Assembly: GCA_024229515.1 (NCBI GenBank)
Contig: JAAESI010000038.1
Span: forward strand, 1 to 64,000
Length of the DNA stretch: 64,000 bases
Direction of reading: 5' to 3'
From: Pseudomonadota bacterium
Lineage (GTDB): Bacteria; Myxococcota_A; UBA796; UBA9615
In this document: piece by piece, positions 25,559-36,300 of the stretch
Numbering within the stretch: the first letter of the stretch is position 1
Layout: each line of letters opens with the position of its first letter
Notes under the pieces: model-generated
The model's database searches: none
Told to the model about the DNA's origin: nothing
What the model saw: only the letters and a program-made list of their open reading frames with translations
Translations under genes and position numbers: made by a program

Positions 25559-26203
25559 TCAGTCCGGCATGAGCACGCCGGTGCACGCTTCGCGCGGCGT
25601 GTAGCGCTCCTTCGGCGCGGGGATCGTGCGCACGGTTCCGTCGGGGTCGAAGCAGGTCCATTCGCCGGTGGGGCGGTTGTCCTTGAACGAGCCTTCGCCG
25701 ACCTTGCGGCCCTCGCGGTCGTAGTCGACTTGCAGCCCCTGCTGCTGGCCCTCGACCCAGTTCATCTCCTCCGCCGCGGCGCCGTTGTCGTGGAACATGA
25801 CCCAGCGGCCGTGCTCGCGCCCCCCGGCGAAGTCGATGTTCTCGTACAGCTGCCCGTTGGGGTGCCACATCGTCCACGTGCCGACCTCGCGACCGCGCTC
25901 GAACCGGCCTCGCTCCTGCACCTGGCCGTTGGGGTACCAACGCTCGAAGTCACCGTCGATCTGGCCGTCGCGAACCGCGCCTCGGGCCATCGGTTTGCCG
26001 TCGGGGAAGTCCTTGGCGAACGGCCCGTCGACCCGCTCGACCCCCATCTCGTCCAGAGGATCGATGTCCGCGTCGTCCTCGTTGATCCCGGGCGCCACCG
26101 ATTCGGTCGGCAGCGGCGTCGGCGTCGTCGGCGCGACGGCCTGGTCCCTCGGGCCGCAGCCCGCCAACAGCAGCACCAGGAATCTAGCCGCGCGCACGCT
26201 CAT
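25559..26203 (-). CDS. MORN/YwqK-repeat lipoprotein
   Basis: The 214-residue exported lipoprotein (lipobox LAGC, Cys16) carries at least five MORN-like/YwqK repeats of the form G-x-W-x-x-Y/W-H/Y-P-N-G-Q (FERWYPNGQVQERG, WTMWHPNGQLYEN, WVMFHDNGAAAEE, WTCFDPDGT). Such repeats form beta-hairpin stacks of structural or unknown role in bacteria. Despite the family name YwqK antitoxin, no toxin is seen here. The start at 26203 makes a 4-bp overlap with the upstream YfhO-like gene; the longer open frame upstream is its shadow. Confidence 0.8.
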   Translation of the reverse strand: MSVRAARFLVLLLAGCGPRDQAVAPTTPTPLPTESVAPGINEDDADIDPLDEMGVERVDGPFAKDFPDGKPMARGAVRDGQIDGDFERWYPNGQVQERGRFERGREVGTWTMWHPNGQLYENIDFAGGREHGRWVMFHDNGAAAEEMNWVEGQQQGLQVDYDREGRKVGEGSFKDNRPTGEWTCFDPDGTVRTIPAPKERYTPREACTGVLMPD

Positions 26204-28281
26204 CGCACCCTCCTCCGCAGCAACACCGCCATCGCGATGACCCATCCAACGAAGCTCAGTCCCGACACCAGGAACCCCCGCACGAGGGTGCGAGGCCGGT
26301 AGGTGAGCGTGATTGTGTGGCTCCCCGCGGGCGCCTCGACCGACAGCAGCCCATCCACCGGGGCCGTCAGTTGGCCGACGTCCGTGGAGAAGCCGGGGAG
26401 GTGGTTCTGGTTCACCATCACCGTTGAGGTCGACTCCAACTGCACGTCGAGTTGGATGCGGTTGTGCCCGATGTCGGCCCGCAGCACGCTCCCTCGCCCG
26501 TCCCCCAGCCACGCCTCGCCCCGGTAGCGGGGGTTGCTGATCGCCCTGCCCTCCAGGGTCGTGTAGGTCGCGGGGATCGCGTATTCGGCGAGCACGATCG
26601 AGCCGTAGTGGTCCGCCGTGCCGACCCCCCGCCGCAGGTTGAAGTACTCCGTTGCGGTGCGCGGCCGCACGAAGTCGCGCAGGTGGAGCTGGTCCGACAT
26701 CGCGCGAATCTGGGCGTCCGAACGCTCCACCCACCATTCCTCGGCGACCATCGCCATCTGGTGGAAGGCGTCCGCTTCGGCCTCGGCCGGCCGCTCGAAC
26801 TCGAACAGCTCGGCCAGCGTCGCTCGGTTCTGGGCGAACGGCCACAGCAGCAGGAGCGCGACGGCGGGGACGGCGAGCTTGCGCCGGGGCAAAGAGTCGA
26901 CCGCGAGGGCGGCCAGGAGCACGCCGCTGAGCAGGATGAAGAAGTTCCAGTACTTGATCGGCTGGGCGAAGGAGTCGAGCCGAGGCACGCCCCAGGTCAT
27001 CAGGAAGTGGAAGTCGGGGGGGGCCCGCCAGCCGAAGGAGATGAGGGAGAAGAGCACCCCGAGGCCGGCGATGAGCTGGCCTTTGCGGTCGCGCCGGACG
27101 GCGAACACGAGCCCCGCGAACATCAGCAGCACGAACGGAGGCGTAAGGCCCAGCCAGGCGTACTCGTACTCGGTGGGGTCGCCCTGGCGGCCCCAACTGA
27201 TCGTGTAGTCCGTGTCCGCGGGCACCCGCCCCGACAGCGTCTGCAGGAAGTCCGGCAGGGTGTTGTAGAAGCGCTCCTCGGTCGCGATGGGGGAGTCCGC
27301 GGGATCGGGGAACCAGAGCGCATCACGCCGCTGCAGCCGATGCTCGTACTTGCCGTCGGGGCCCTCCAGGATGCCGATCCCGGCCAGCCGCGCCGCGCCC
27401 AGGGAGCAGCAGATCGCCAGCAGCAGCGCCAGCCGCCCGCCCCAGGGCAGCAGCGCGCGCCCGAACCGCCGCATCCTCGGCACCCCCGCGACCACCGCCG
27501 CGGCCGCCAGCCCCGCGACTGCGATCAGCCACGGCATGCTCAGCTCCTTGGCGAACGCCAACGCCGACGTGCACCCCAGCAAGACGACCAGCGGGAGCCC
27601 CCACGTCCGCAACGCTCCGGCCTCCTCCATGGCCGACTCCATCGCCGCCAGCCCCCACGCGGTCACCCCCAGGAAGAACACGATCGCGGGGAAGGCATGC
27701 CCCCCCTGCTGCAGCACGAATGCCAGCAGGAGCGCCCCCAGGAGCACCTTCATCAGGCCTCGATCGCGCGGCTCCTCTCCGGAGCTCACGAACAAGAAGA
27801 AGATCGCCGGACACAGCAGGTAGAAGAGTTGGTTGTAGAACCCCACCAGCCACATCGACGGCAGCCACCCGCTCACCGCAAAGAGGGCCCCCGCGATGAG
27901 GGCCGCCTCCTCGCTCAGCCCCAGCCAGCGGCGGGCGATCGCGTGCATCCCCAGCGATCCCACGATCAGGAACAGCAGCAGGTTCAGCTTCACCCCGACG
28001 ACGTCGCCGAACAGCAGCACCGCGATGATGGTCGGCGCCCATGAACCGTCCGACGGATGCGCCGCCACGGGGAAGCCGCCGCCCAGGAGGTGCGTGCGCA
28101 GCGGCCACTCGCCGTCCTCCAGCAGCGCCCGCCGTGTGAGCACATCGAAGCTGCGGCAGTTGAGCCAGTCGTTGTTGCGGAACTCGTCCCGCCCCGCGAT
28201 GCCCATGGGGTTCACGAACGCCGCGCTCGCGCCGAACACGATGCAAAGCACGACCAGCAACAGCCGGGGTCGTGCGATCAA
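26200..28281 (-). CDS. YfhO-like multi-pass membrane protein
   Basis: The 693-residue protein has about twelve membrane segments, a large extracytoplasmic C-terminal domain with beta-sandwich character (GSHTITLTYRPRTLVRGF) and a final membrane helix ending LLRRRVR. This layout matches the YfhO / GT-C-like group involved in glycosylating lipoteichoic acid or other surface polymers. An early acidic motif (NPMGIAGRDEFRNNDW) could bind a lipid-linked donor. It overlaps both the cytochrome c554-like gene upstream and the MORN lipoprotein gene downstream by 4 bp. Confidence 0.75.
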   Translation of the reverse strand: MIARPRLLLVVLCIVFGASAAFVNPMGIAGRDEFRNNDWLNCRSFDVLTRRALLEDGEWPLRTHLLGGGFPVAAHPSDGSWAPTIIAVLLFGDVVGVKLNLLLFLIVGSLGMHAIARRWLGLSEEAALIAGALFAVSGWLPSMWLVGFYNQLFYLLCPAIFFLFVSSGEEPRDRGLMKVLLGALLLAFVLQQGGHAFPAIVFFLGVTAWGLAAMESAMEEAGALRTWGLPLVVLLGCTSALAFAKELSMPWLIAVAGLAAAAVVAGVPRMRRFGRALLPWGGRLALLLAICCSLGAARLAGIGILEGPDGKYEHRLQRRDALWFPDPADSPIATEERFYNTLPDFLQTLSGRVPADTDYTISWGRQGDPTEYEYAWLGLTPPFVLLMFAGLVFAVRRDRKGQLIAGLGVLFSLISFGWRAPPDFHFLMTWGVPRLDSFAQPIKYWNFFILLSGVLLAALAVDSLPRRKLAVPAVALLLLWPFAQNRATLAELFEFERPAEAEADAFHQMAMVAEEWWVERSDAQIRAMSDQLHLRDFVRPRTATEYFNLRRGVGTADHYGSIVLAEYAIPATYTTLEGRAISNPRYRGEAWLGDGRGSVLRADIGHNRIQLDVQLESTSTVMVNQNHLPGFSTDVGQLTAPVDGLLSVEAPAGSHTITLTYRPRTLVRGFLVSGLSFVGWVIAMAVLLRRRVR

Positions 28282-30365
28282 GGGACGACGATCTCCGCGG
28301 CGCCCATTTCGTGGACGGGGAACGTGGTCCCGTCACCGTCGAAGACCCAGTCGGTGAAGTCCTGGTTGGAGCGGCGGAAGTTCCACCAGACCCGCACCGT
28401 CAGCGGCCCCGTCGTTCCTTCGGGGAGCTCGATGGTGTAGTCGTCGGTGACCGAGCCGCCCCGTTCGATCTGCCGCTTGTCGACGATCGCGGCGACGTCC
28501 CAGATGCGGTGGTGCTCGATCGGCTTGCCGTCCCGCCCGAGCTCGACGCCGCCCAGCCGCACGGCGTCCTCGGGGACCCTCAGATCGTCGCCGAGGGCGC
28601 CCCGGTGGACCAACTCGATCCCCTCGGCGTTCGTGACGGACACCTCCTGCCAGACCTCGGTGAGGTCGAAGGCGCTGCTGGGGAAGGGGTGCCCCGCGCG
28701 GTGGTTGTGGGTCTCCGTGTTCAGGGTGAGCGTCGTGCCGTTGAGCGTGCCGCTGGCGGTGACGAGGACCACGCCGCCGTCCTTCAGCACCGCGGTCGTC
28801 TCCAGCGGGATCTCGTACTGCCGCACCTCCTGCGTCAGCCCGGTGGTGTCGATCGTTCCCTGGAGGAACTCGACGGTGTTGTTGCGCACCAGATCCAGCG
28901 CCTCCTCGTCGCGGTCTCCGGTGGCGTACAGCGCCAGATCCAGGTTCATGCCCGACAGCTGGTGGTCGTACATCGCCTGCTCGAACGAGCGCTGGATCGT
29001 CAGCGTCGGCATGTGGCAGTCGGTGCACGACAGCGTGCCCTCGGGGGTCCACGGAGGCTGAGCCGTCGCCTGCGCGTGATCGATGACGGCGGCGCCCATG
29101 TCGGGGTGCAACTCGACCCGATGGCAGGTGGCGCAGCCGACCCCCGGGATGGCCATCCGGAAGTTGGCCACGAGGTCCTGCCGGTGCGCCCGCGGGTCGA
29201 GCATCAAGTTGGCGTTGTGGGCATCGCGGGTCTTGCCCGGGTACCTGCGCGGCTGACGGATCGTCTGCAGTCCGTTGCGCGGCGGGACGGGGACGTGGAC
29301 GGTGCCGTGGCAGCTGACGCAGCCGACCCCCTCACCCGGTGGCGGCGCCCCTTCGGCGTAGGCCTCCCGCACGGTGCCCGTGAGCACGCGGAGGGGGTCG
29401 TGGCAGTTGGCGCAGAAGGCGGCTTCGTCGGGCCCCTGTTCGCGCACGAGCTCCTCGACGACCTTGCGGTACAGCGCGTTGTCGGCCGAGTGGCGGTGGG
29501 CGGATCCGGACCACTGCTTGGTCAGGAGCTCGTGGCAGCCGGCGTCCCCGCAGCCGAAGCTGTTTCCGATCAGCTCGGGGTCGAGCTTCGGGCCGAACTC
29601 GTCCAGCAGGTCCCGGTCGTTTCGGTTCGCTGGGGTGGTGCCGAAGATCCGGCCTGTTTCGGTCAGCGACGTCGACGCGGGGAGGATCTCCAGCTTCCAG
29701 TCCATCGGCGAGCGGATGTCGGTGACGAGCAGGTCGTGCGGGTAGCTGACGTACCACCACCACGCCAGCGCCCCCAGGAGCACCGCCACCACGGGCACCC
29801 CCCAGAGCCGGCGCACGAAGCGGCGGAACCAGAGCAGGTGGGGGAACACGAGGACCGCGCAGAAGATCCCGAGCACCGAGTGGGCGAGCATCGGCCCCCA
29901 CTTCTCGTCGCCGCGCATCTGCCAGCCGAGGATGCCGACGTGCAGTGCCCACAGCAGCACCACGGTCAGCGCGACGCCCGAGATCGAGGTCCGCACCGGC
30001 GGCCGCTTCGGAGCCGGCATCAGCCGCGCGCAGCCGGCGATCAGGAGCACGTGCACGCCGGAGGAGATCGCCCCCCACCCGATCGGTCCGAAGGCGGGGT
30101 ATTCGGGGCGGCCGGGGATGGCGAGGCCGGCGCCGATCAGCACCGTGCCGGGCACGATCAGGGACCGCATCAGGTTCGTGTTCGTCTTGCGGATGTGCCA
30201 CGCCAGCGCGGGAATCGTGGCGACGATCAACGCCAGCCCCAGCCACAGGTGCACCTTGAGGGCGGGGAAGTAGAGCGGCCAGAAGATGGTGCCGATGAAG
30301 CAGTACGTCCCGCACGCGACAATCGCGCAGAGGGCATAGAACAACGCCCGTGTCGTCCGCTCCAT
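28278..30365 (-). CDS. Multiheme cytochrome c554-like membrane protein
   Basis: The 695-residue protein has about six N-terminal membrane helices, then a large extracytoplasmic part with heme motifs CGDAGCH (CX4CH, ~273), CANCH (~320), CVSCH (~349), CATCH (~411) and CTDCH (~446). A beta-rich C-terminal domain follows. The clustered CXXCH pattern and the HGTVHVP and DCHMP stretches resemble the cytochrome c554 / multiheme family used in respiratory electron transfer. The CX4CH site is non-standard and may need a special heme lyase or be unoccupied. It starts at 30365, divergent from the membrane/propeller gene, and overlaps the YfhO-like gene by 4 bp. Confidence 0.85.
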   Translation of the reverse strand: MERTTRALFYALCAIVACGTYCFIGTIFWPLYFPALKVHLWLGLALIVATIPALAWHIRKTNTNLMRSLIVPGTVLIGAGLAIPGRPEYPAFGPIGWGAISSGVHVLLIAGCARLMPAPKRPPVRTSISGVALTVVLLWALHVGILGWQMRGDEKWGPMLAHSVLGIFCAVLVFPHLLWFRRFVRRLWGVPVVAVLLGALAWWWYVSYPHDLLVTDIRSPMDWKLEILPASTSLTETGRIFGTTPANRNDRDLLDEFGPKLDPELIGNSFGCGDAGCHELLTKQWSGSAHRHSADNALYRKVVEELVREQGPDEAAFCANCHDPLRVLTGTVREAYAEGAPPPGEGVGCVSCHGTVHVPVPPRNGLQTIRQPRRYPGKTRDAHNANLMLDPRAHRQDLVANFRMAIPGVGCATCHRVELHPDMGAAVIDHAQATAQPPWTPEGTLSCTDCHMPTLTIQRSFEQAMYDHQLSGMNLDLALYATGDRDEEALDLVRNNTVEFLQGTIDTTGLTQEVRQYEIPLETTAVLKDGGVVLVTASGTLNGTTLTLNTETHNHRAGHPFPSSAFDLTEVWQEVSVTNAEGIELVHRGALGDDLRVPEDAVRLGGVELGRDGKPIEHHRIWDVAAIVDKRQIERGGSVTDDYTIELPEGTTGPLTVRVWWNFRRSNQDFTDWVFDGDGTTFPVHEMGAAEIVVP

Positions 30366-30382
30366 GCGGACAGGATGCCATC

Positions 30383-32248
30383 ATGAATAGACTGTCGCCG
30401 ATGCGCAGCCGTGTGTTGATCCCTGTCGCCGTCCTGATCGCGCTGCCCGCGTTGTGGGCGTTCGCCGATCTGATGCTGCACCGAGACCTGCCTGGCGCCG
30501 CCGCCCTCCAGCACTTGGCCTTCCGTTTGCTCGTGCGGCCGCTCGAGTGGCTGACCGAAGGATCGGGGCATCGGCTTCGGGTGGCGCTGGGGCTGTGGGG
30601 GTTCGTGGTGCTCTCGGCGGCCCTCGGCGAGGAGGGGGCCCGGCCCAAGCGGATCGTGTTCGGCGTCACCGCGGCGATCGCGCTGTCGGCCGAAGCGGTC
30701 ACCGTGGCGTTGGCGGCGCTGATGGAGCGTGGCCTCGCTGTCGGGATCGTCCTGGGGGCCGCCACGTGGCTGGTCCTGCGGCGCGGCACCTGGGGAGACG
30801 TGGAGCGGGCCTCCAACGGCATCGTCGCCTTCGCCGCCGCGGCCGCCGCCGCCTCGCTGTACTACGTCTACGCCCTGTTCATGACCTACGGCCAGGGCTA
30901 CCCCCTGCTGGAGCGGTTGGGGGACGCGCTCCGGGCCGGAGGGACCTCCTTCTTCGCCGCCTGGGCCGTCGGCGTGGGCGGACTCGGGGCCGTCGCGGCG
31001 GTGCTCGTGGCGCGCGACCGCGGCCTCTCCGTCGGGGTCCGCGAGGTGGTCCCGGGGGCGGTCGTCGCGGCCCTCGTCGGCGCCGCCGCGTCGCCCGGCG
31101 CAGCGATCGTGGTGGGGCCGGCGGCGGTCCTGCTCGTGGCGGCCCTCGGCTCGGGCCTCGCGGGGGTCCGAGGGCCGCTCCGGTTCCCGATCCTCGGCGC
31201 GATCCCGTGCGTCGTGGCGGGGCTGCTGTTCGGACACACCTATTCGGCTCGGATCCTCGCCTGCCCTTCGGCCGACGACGATCGGGTGACGCTGCTGTCG
31301 GCGCCGGGCGAGATCTTCCGGATCGCGCAGGGCGACGGCGGCCTGCTCGCCTTGTCGTTGCGCGCCGACCGCCGCCTCGGCCGCATGGTCCCCCCGGGCC
31401 CGATCGAGTGGGCCGCCGCCGGGGCCATGGCGCCCCCGTTCGACGCCGACGGAGCCGAGCTGTTCGGCACCCCCGAGGAGCTCGTCTACGCGCCGAGCCG
31501 GGACGTCTTCTTCGGCAGCGTCGTGCCCCACGACGCCCAGGCGTTCGCCTCGGGGCCGGTCGTCCCCAACAACGTCATCGTCACCCTCGCGGGGGATGGT
31601 TCGCGGGTGCTCCACGCCGTCGGCATCGAGGGGCTCTGCTGGATCAACACGCTGCACTGGAACGACGCCGAGGAGCGGCTCTACATCGGCTGCGAGGACC
31701 GGCCCGGGCTGTACCGATGGGACCCCGACACGGGCACCAGCGACGCGATCACCGAGACCCGCCTGGGCGACGTCCAGGATCTGGCGTTCGGCGACGGCAC
31801 GCTCTTCACCATCTCGCTGTGGTTCAGCCGCTACCTCACGGAACTGTCCGCCCGCGATCTCTCCATCGTGCGCCAGGTCCCCCTCGGCGGGACCCACTAC
31901 CACCTCGTCCATGACCCCTCGAAGGCGCTGCTGTTCGCCTCCAGCTACTACGGCGGCCGCGTCCGGCTCATCGACTCGACCACGCTGGAGCGCCGCGGCT
32001 CTGCCTCCGCCGGCTTCGGCACCCGGGAGGTGGCGGTGGACTCGACCCGGTCGCTGCTGCTGGCCAGCAGCACCTACGGCGGCCGCATCGACGTCTGGAG
32101 CACCGAGAGCCCGCCGTCACTGTTCCGCATCGAGCCGATCCCGGTGGGCGGCCACGTCAAGGACATCACGGTCGACGAGACCGCCGGCAAGGCGTGGACG
32201 TGGAGCCAGTGCGGGCTGCTCGAGATCGACCTGGACGCGCTGCGATGA
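30383..32248 (+). CDS. Integral membrane protein with C-terminal beta-propeller (copy A)
   Basis: The ~621-residue protein has about eight membrane helices in the first half and a beta-propeller-like second half. Repeating blades have SxxYGGRVxxxD elements (SSYYGGRVRLIDS, SSTYGGRIDVW) and it ends near GGHVKDITVDE and CGLLEID. It is paralogous to the protein at 49646: both share a CPxAD segment after the last helix, the GGHVK block and the C-terminal CGxxE. I prefer ATG 30383 (MNRLSP) over 30350, which would overlap the divergent cytochrome gene; 30401 is another option. It overlaps the WD40 gene by 4 bp. A periplasmic sensor or redox partner role is inferred. Confidence 0.75.
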   Translation: MNRLSPMRSRVLIPVAVLIALPALWAFADLMLHRDLPGAAALQHLAFRLLVRPLEWLTEGSGHRLRVALGLWGFVVLSAALGEEGARPKRIVFGVTAAIALSAEAVTVALAALMERGLAVGIVLGAATWLVLRRGTWGDVERASNGIVAFAAAAAAASLYYVYALFMTYGQGYPLLERLGDALRAGGTSFFAAWAVGVGGLGAVAAVLVARDRGLSVGVREVVPGAVVAALVGAAASPGAAIVVGPAAVLLVAALGSGLAGVRGPLRFPILGAIPCVVAGLLFGHTYSARILACPSADDDRVTLLSAPGEIFRIAQGDGGLLALSLRADRRLGRMVPPGPIEWAAAGAMAPPFDADGAELFGTPEELVYAPSRDVFFGSVVPHDAQAFASGPVVPNNVIVTLAGDGSRVLHAVGIEGLCWINTLHWNDAEERLYIGCEDRPGLYRWDPDTGTSDAITETRLGDVQDLAFGDGTLFTISLWFSRYLTELSARDLSIVRQVPLGGTHYHLVHDPSKALLFASSYYGGRVRLIDSTTLERRGSASAGFGTREVAVDSTRSLLLASSTYGGRIDVWSTESPPSLFRIEPIPVGGHVKDITVDETAGKAWTWSQCGLLEIDLDALR

Positions 32249-33315
32249 AGCGCGCTTCGAAGATCGTGGCGGGAGGGCTCGCTGCCGTGCTGCTGCTGGT
32301 GGCGGCGGCGTGGATGACCATCCCGGGGCGGACGAAGATCGCCGACGTCTACTGGGAGATCACCCTCGCGAGCGGGCTGACCACCCCCGACACCTACGTG
32401 GGTCCCCACCAATGGGCCGTCGCGATCCACCCCGACGGCACCCAACTGGCGGTCGGCGGCATGTACCGCGAGGTCCTGCTGTACGACCTCGCCACGGGGG
32501 AGCGGCTGCCCCCGCCGAATGTGCACGCCGAGTGGGTCATGGAGGTCGGCTGGTCGGCCGACGGCCGCTACTTCGCCTCCACCGACTTCCGCGGCGGGGT
32601 CGCCATCCAGGACTTGCAGACAGGCGAGGAAGTGGGTCGGTTCAGCGGCCGCGACGTCGCCTACACCTTCGCGTTCCACCCCACCAAACCGCTGATGGCG
32701 TGGGGCGCCTACGACGGCTCGATCCGCCTCGTCGACCTGACCACCGGCGGCGGACCGGGGGCGATCCCGGCCAATGAGGGAGGTGTGCTGTACGTCACCT
32801 TCAGCCCCGACGGCGAGCAGATCATCAGCACCGGCGAGGACGGCAAGGTCCGCTTCTTCGACCTGGACAGCCGCCGGCCCGCGGGCCTGTGGAACGCCCA
32901 CGACGCCGGCATCACGTCGATCTCGTTCAGCCCCGACGGCAGCAAGGCGGTCACCGGCGGCGACGACTCCATGGTGCGGCTGTGGGACTTCGCTACGGGA
33001 ACGATGCTGCACGAGCATTCGCCCCACGGCGGCTGGATCAACTTCTCCACGTTCCTACCCGACGGCCGGTACGTGACCGTCGGCACGAGCAACGTTGTGT
33101 CGGTGTGGGACGCCGAGACCCCCGGCGCCCCGCAGCAACTGGACGCCGGCAACTGGCTGATGTGCGCGCGCCCCCTGCCGGACGGTTCCGCCTTCGCCAC
33201 CAGCGGCAAGGACGGCGTCATCCGATTGTGGGACACGAGCACGCTCGAAGTGGTGCGGGAGATCGACGTGTTCGCTGACATCGACCCTGGCGGGCTGCGC
33301 TGGCCTGCGCTCTAA
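32245..33315 (+). CDS. Membrane-anchored WD40-like beta-propeller protein
   Basis: The 356-residue protein has an N-terminal membrane anchor (about residues 7-25, VAGGLAAVLLLVAAAW) and around seven WD40/YVTN-type blades with ISFSPDGSKAVTGGDD and VRLWDFATG patterns. These propellers are protein-binding platforms. The ATG at 32245 overlaps the upstream stop by 4 bp, so it is co-translated with the membrane/propeller protein. It is probably displayed in the periplasm and may partner that protein or the adjacent cytochrome. Confidence 0.85.
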   Translation: MKRASKIVAGGLAAVLLLVAAAWMTIPGRTKIADVYWEITLASGLTTPDTYVGPHQWAVAIHPDGTQLAVGGMYREVLLYDLATGERLPPPNVHAEWVMEVGWSADGRYFASTDFRGGVAIQDLQTGEEVGRFSGRDVAYTFAFHPTKPLMAWGAYDGSIRLVDLTTGGGPGAIPANEGGVLYVTFSPDGEQIISTGEDGKVRFFDLDSRRPAGLWNAHDAGITSISFSPDGSKAVTGGDDSMVRLWDFATGTMLHEHSPHGGWINFSTFLPDGRYVTVGTSNVVSVWDAETPGAPQQLDAGNWLMCARPLPDGSAFATSGKDGVIRLWDTSTLEVVREIDVFADIDPGGLRWPAL

Positions 33316-33337
33316 GCAGATCCTCCAGAGGAAGATC

Positions 33338-36300
33338 GTGGAGGAAGTTCGCCACCTCGAGGTTGTTGGGATACACAAGAAGGAAGTGTTTCGCGCGCGC
33401 ACTGTGGTCAATCCTCCGTCCCTCGTTTCGCAGCTGGCCTGCGGCGTGCTCCTCGCCCTGCTTGGGGGGTGCGGCGGCGAACCCAGCAGCATTGCTCTCC
33501 CACCCCCCCCGGAGTTGGATCCGGTCATCGCGGAGACGGTGCGGGAGTTCAAGCTCGCGCGGGTCGTGGACGACATGGAGGCAGCCGAGCGCGCGCAGAC
33601 GCAGCTCCTGGCGCTCTACCGCAGCTCTGGAGACGAGGATTCGGCCCGTGAGATCGCGCGCCACCTCGAGAGCGGCCTCCAGCGAATCGGACGCGAAGGC
33701 CGTGACGGGACCTACGAGCGGGTTCGGGTCAGCGACGCCACCACCGCCGTCCGCACCCGGGTCGCCGCCGACGCCGCATTCTTCGACGCCCGCCGCTACG
33801 CCTGTCCGTACGAAGGGCTCGGCCTGGCCTGGCTCACCGCGTCGGATCAGGACTACCGCCAGTGGAAGGGCGACTACCGCGACCCCCTCGCCGTGGACGG
33901 CGGTCTGCGCCTGACCAAGGGCAAGCTCCTGGCCCAGATCCACATCGAGGCCGGCCGTGAGGGCGAAGCCCGCGCCGTGGTCGATGGGCTCCAGAGGCGC
34001 TACCCCGATGACGCCGAAGTGCAGGCGCTCGCCGCCCAACTGGAGCACGTCGCGCCGGTGCAGGCGGCGATGGAGCGACGGGCCGAGATCGGGGTCGCCG
34101 CCTCGGTGGGCCTGGACCTGGTGTCGCTGGATCCGGCTGCTGCCGCCGCTGCCCTCGCGCGCGTGCCGTCGCCTCCGTCGGTCGCCCGCCTGACCTGGGG
34201 CCAGCTGTGCGACGCCGCGGTCGGCACGGCCCTCAATGCGGCCGTCGGCGACACCCTGGTGCTCGTGCTCGCCCGCGACGCCGGCCCCCCCGACGGCGAC
34301 TGCGTGCGCCGGATCGACGCCGACCTCACGCTCCGTCTGGAGCACGCCGACGCCGCCGTGCTCCAGAGCCTGGGAACCCAGCCGCGGGCGGTCGGAATCG
34401 ACCTCACCAACACGCCCGTGGGCGACGACGCCATCGTCTACATCGACGCCCCCAAGCTCCGCAGCCTCGTCCTCCGCGGCACCCGGGTGGGGAGCCGTGG
34501 GCTGAAGTCGATGGCCATCCCCCCGACGCTGGAACGCGTCGACCTCTGGGGCACCCCCACGGGGACCTCGGGGGTGCTCGCGATCGTCGAGCGCGCCGCC
34601 CGCCTGAAGTCGCTGGACATCGGCTCGACCGGAGCCGGCGAAGGGGTCCTGCCTCCGATCGCCGGGCTGCAGGCACTGCAGAAGCTGGAGCTGTACGAAC
34701 TCGAACTCGGGGACGCGGGTCTGGAGCCGCTGCGCGGGCACGTCGCGCTGGCCGAACTCGGGCTCGGGGCCACCGACATCACCGACGACGGGTTGGAGTC
34801 CCTGGGCACGCTTCCGAGCCTCCGCAGCCTCGAACTTGCGCTCACCTCGGTCGGCGACGACGGGATGATCCACGTCGCCCGCGCCCACGGCTTGCAGCAG
34901 CTCGGGCTCGGCTCGACGGGCGTCGGCGATCGCGGGCTTCAGGAGCTGGCCGACCTCCCCGATCTGCGGGGCCTGTACCTCGGCCTGACCCGCGTGACGG
35001 ACGCGGGCATGGAGCACGTCGGCCGCATGGGGGCGCTCCGGGAGCTCGTGCTCGGCGAGACCGCGGTCGGCAACGACGGGCTGGCTCACCTGAGCCGCCT
35101 GTCCGAGCTGCAACACCTGGAGCTGTGGCACACCGCGATCGGCAGCGACGCGGCGCCTCACCTCGCGGCGATGACGTCGCTGGTGTCGCTGTCGGTCGGC
35201 GCGACCACCATCAACGACGAGGCGCTCGCGCAGCTGGGGAGCCTGACCCGGTTGGAGCGGCTGGACTTGTGGCAGACCCCGACGTCGGCCGCCGGACTGT
35301 CACACCTGGGGGCGGCGAACCTCCGTGAACTCGACCTGAAGCACACCTACGCCGACGACGCCGCCCTCAAGGAGATCGCCCGCTTCGGCGATCTGATCGA
35401 ACTCGAACTGGGGGACACGCGGGTCACGGACGCCGGCCTCCAGCACGTCGCGGGGCTGTCGAAGCTGCGCCGGCTGGGCCTGCGGGGGACTGAGGTCGAA
35501 GGGGAGGGGTTGGCCCACCTCAGCGGACTGACGGACCTGCGGGCACTGCACCTCGGGGTCACCGGGGTGGATGACGCTGCCTTGGCGCACGTGGCCGGCC
35601 TGTCCGAGCTGCGGGACCTCGACCTGCGCGCCACCTCCGTCGGCGATGCCGGCCTCGCCCACGTCGCGGGGCTCCGCCAGCTTCGTCGGATCTGGTTGGA
35701 CGGGACGGAGGTCACCGACGCCGGTCTGGCCCACCTCGCCGGCGCGACCGATCTGGAAGAGCTCGGGCTGTTCGGCACCGCGATCACGGATGCCGGCCTC
35801 GGGTCGCTGGCGTCGTTGCGGCGGGTTTGTTCCCTCGACCTCCGCTCCACCCAGGTCACGGGCGCAGGATTCGGGGCACTGGGCGACATGCTCGGGCTGC
35901 AGCAGCTGCTCCTGGCCGAGTCTCGGGTGGGGGACGAGGCCACACCGTTCCTGAGCGGCCTACCGTCGCTGCAGGAGTTGGAGCTCGGGGGCACCGCGGT
36001 GACCGACGCCGGGTTGCAGTCGTTGGGCTGCCCCCAGTCGCTGTTGATCCTCGATCTCTGGATGACGGCCGTCGGCGATGCCGGCATGGCCGCCATGGGC
36101 CGCTGCACCAGCCTGGAAGCGACGGACCTCAGCGGCTCCCGGGTCACCGACGCCGGCCTCGCGGCGCTGGGCAAGCTCGATCGGCTGGACTCGCTGGAGC
36201 TGGGGGCGACGAAGGTGACCGACGCCGGTCTGGCTCACCTCGCCGAGCTCGACGCGCTCGCGGAGCTGGAGATCTGGTTCACCGGCGTGACGGACGCGGG

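Noticed and set aside
25559..26203. Calling the MORN/YwqK lipoprotein an antitoxin
   Set aside because: The family name is historical; this protein is exported and no toxin is adjacent.
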